Origin: Acidimicrobiia bacterium
GTDB taxonomy: Bacteria; Actinomycetota; Acidimicrobiia; Acidimicrobiales; JANYDT01
Direction: 5' to 3'
Assembly (NCBI GenBank): GCA_025359845.1
Contig: JANYDT010000201.1
Coordinates: 1 to 42,335 of the forward strand
Length of the DNA: 42,335 nt
Part shown: positions 42,186 through 42,335 of the stretch, piece by piece
Numbering within the stretch: position 1 is the first letter of the stretch
Layout of the letters: every line of letters begins with the position of its first letter
The notes under the pieces: generated by a model
The model's database searches: none
Seen by the model: the letters and a program-made list of their open reading frames with translations, nothing else
What the model was told of the DNA's origin: nothing
Position numbers and translations under genes: made by a program

Positions 42186-42335
42186 ATGAGCGCTCACAGC
42201 ATCGATCCTCGCACCCCTGTATTGGTCGGGGTCGCCCAGTTGAAGCAAAAGCCGGAAAACCCCCTCGACGCGTTGGAGCCGCTGGCGCTGATGACCGAAG
42301 TGGTGGCCGCCGCGGCGGCCGATGCAGGTGCGCCG
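42186..42335 (+). CDS. Thiolase-like acetyl-CoA acetyltransferase, 5' part cut by window edge
   Basis: Fifty codons from ATG 42186: MSAHSIDPRTPVLVGVAQLKQK...PLALMTEVVAAAAADAG. The RTPVLVGVAQ opening followed by a helix rich in Ala is typical of thiolase-superfamily (SCP2/acetyl-CoA acetyltransferase) proteins of actinomycetes. No catalytic residue falls inside the window. The direction is divergent to the CoA transferase, and the context supports acyl-CoA metabolism. Confidence 0.7.
   Translation, partial: MSAHSIDPRTPVLVGVAQLKQKPENPLDALEPLALMTEVVAAAAADAGAP

Overview
The window is high-GC DNA with dense, often overlapping genes. Several genes seem to have leaderless promoters (TANNNT about 7 nt before the start codon). 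Gene content points to an F420-using actinomycete: an FrhB-like iron-sulphur protein, two luciferase-like F420-type oxidoreductases, a Rieske oxygenase of the KshA type, homospermidine synthase and CaiB-type CoA transferases. An Acidimicrobiia-like lineage is my best guess, by inference only.

Layout. 0-7.5 kb: an SSO1545-type ATPase, a DMT exporter, the acetolactate synthase operon ilvB-ilvN (minus strand, with an attenuator leader), a Fpg/Nei DNA glycosylase and an F420 hydrogenase beta-like protein. 7.5-11.5 kb: a large class III nucleotide cyclase with AAA and TPR regions, convergent with an HTH protein that has a membrane segment. 11.5-13.5 kb: a broken cytochrome P450 remnant and a Fic protein with a less GC-rich, foreign look. 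13.7-20 kb: homospermidine synthase, then minus-strand genes (two LLM oxidoreductases, a TPR-glycosyltransferase, a tiny Tat-signal Gly/Asn protein, a pantothenate-kinase-like protein, an alpha/beta hydrolase).

20.1-32.9 kb is the most unusual part. It looks like a catabolic cluster for a sterol-like, aromatic or other hydrophobic substrate: two paralogous hydrolases with C-terminal PKD-like domains, a KshA-type Rieske oxygenase, an NTF2-like protein, a TetR regulator, a DinB-like protein, a solute-binding protein, an SDR, an amidohydrolase remnant, an MFS transporter, a protein of unknown family and an AhpD-like protein. Seven of its genes carry frameshifts, nonsense codons or truncations, while almost all genes outside it are intact. 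Four of its promoters share one arrangement: an inverted repeat TNAAC-N3-GTTGA overlapping the -35 box, a 17-nt spacer and a TANNNT -10 box. This looks like a local regulon, plausibly of the embedded TetR protein.

32.9-42.3 kb returns to intact genes: acyl-CoA thioesterase II, GtrA, a helicase-associated protein, YaaA, a fused enoyl-CoA hydratase/3-hydroxyacyl-CoA dehydrogenase, a double-length CoA transferase and the start of a thiolase-like gene. These fit acyl-CoA (fatty-acid or sterol side-chain) metabolism. I saw no tRNA, rRNA, CRISPR array or insertion sequence.
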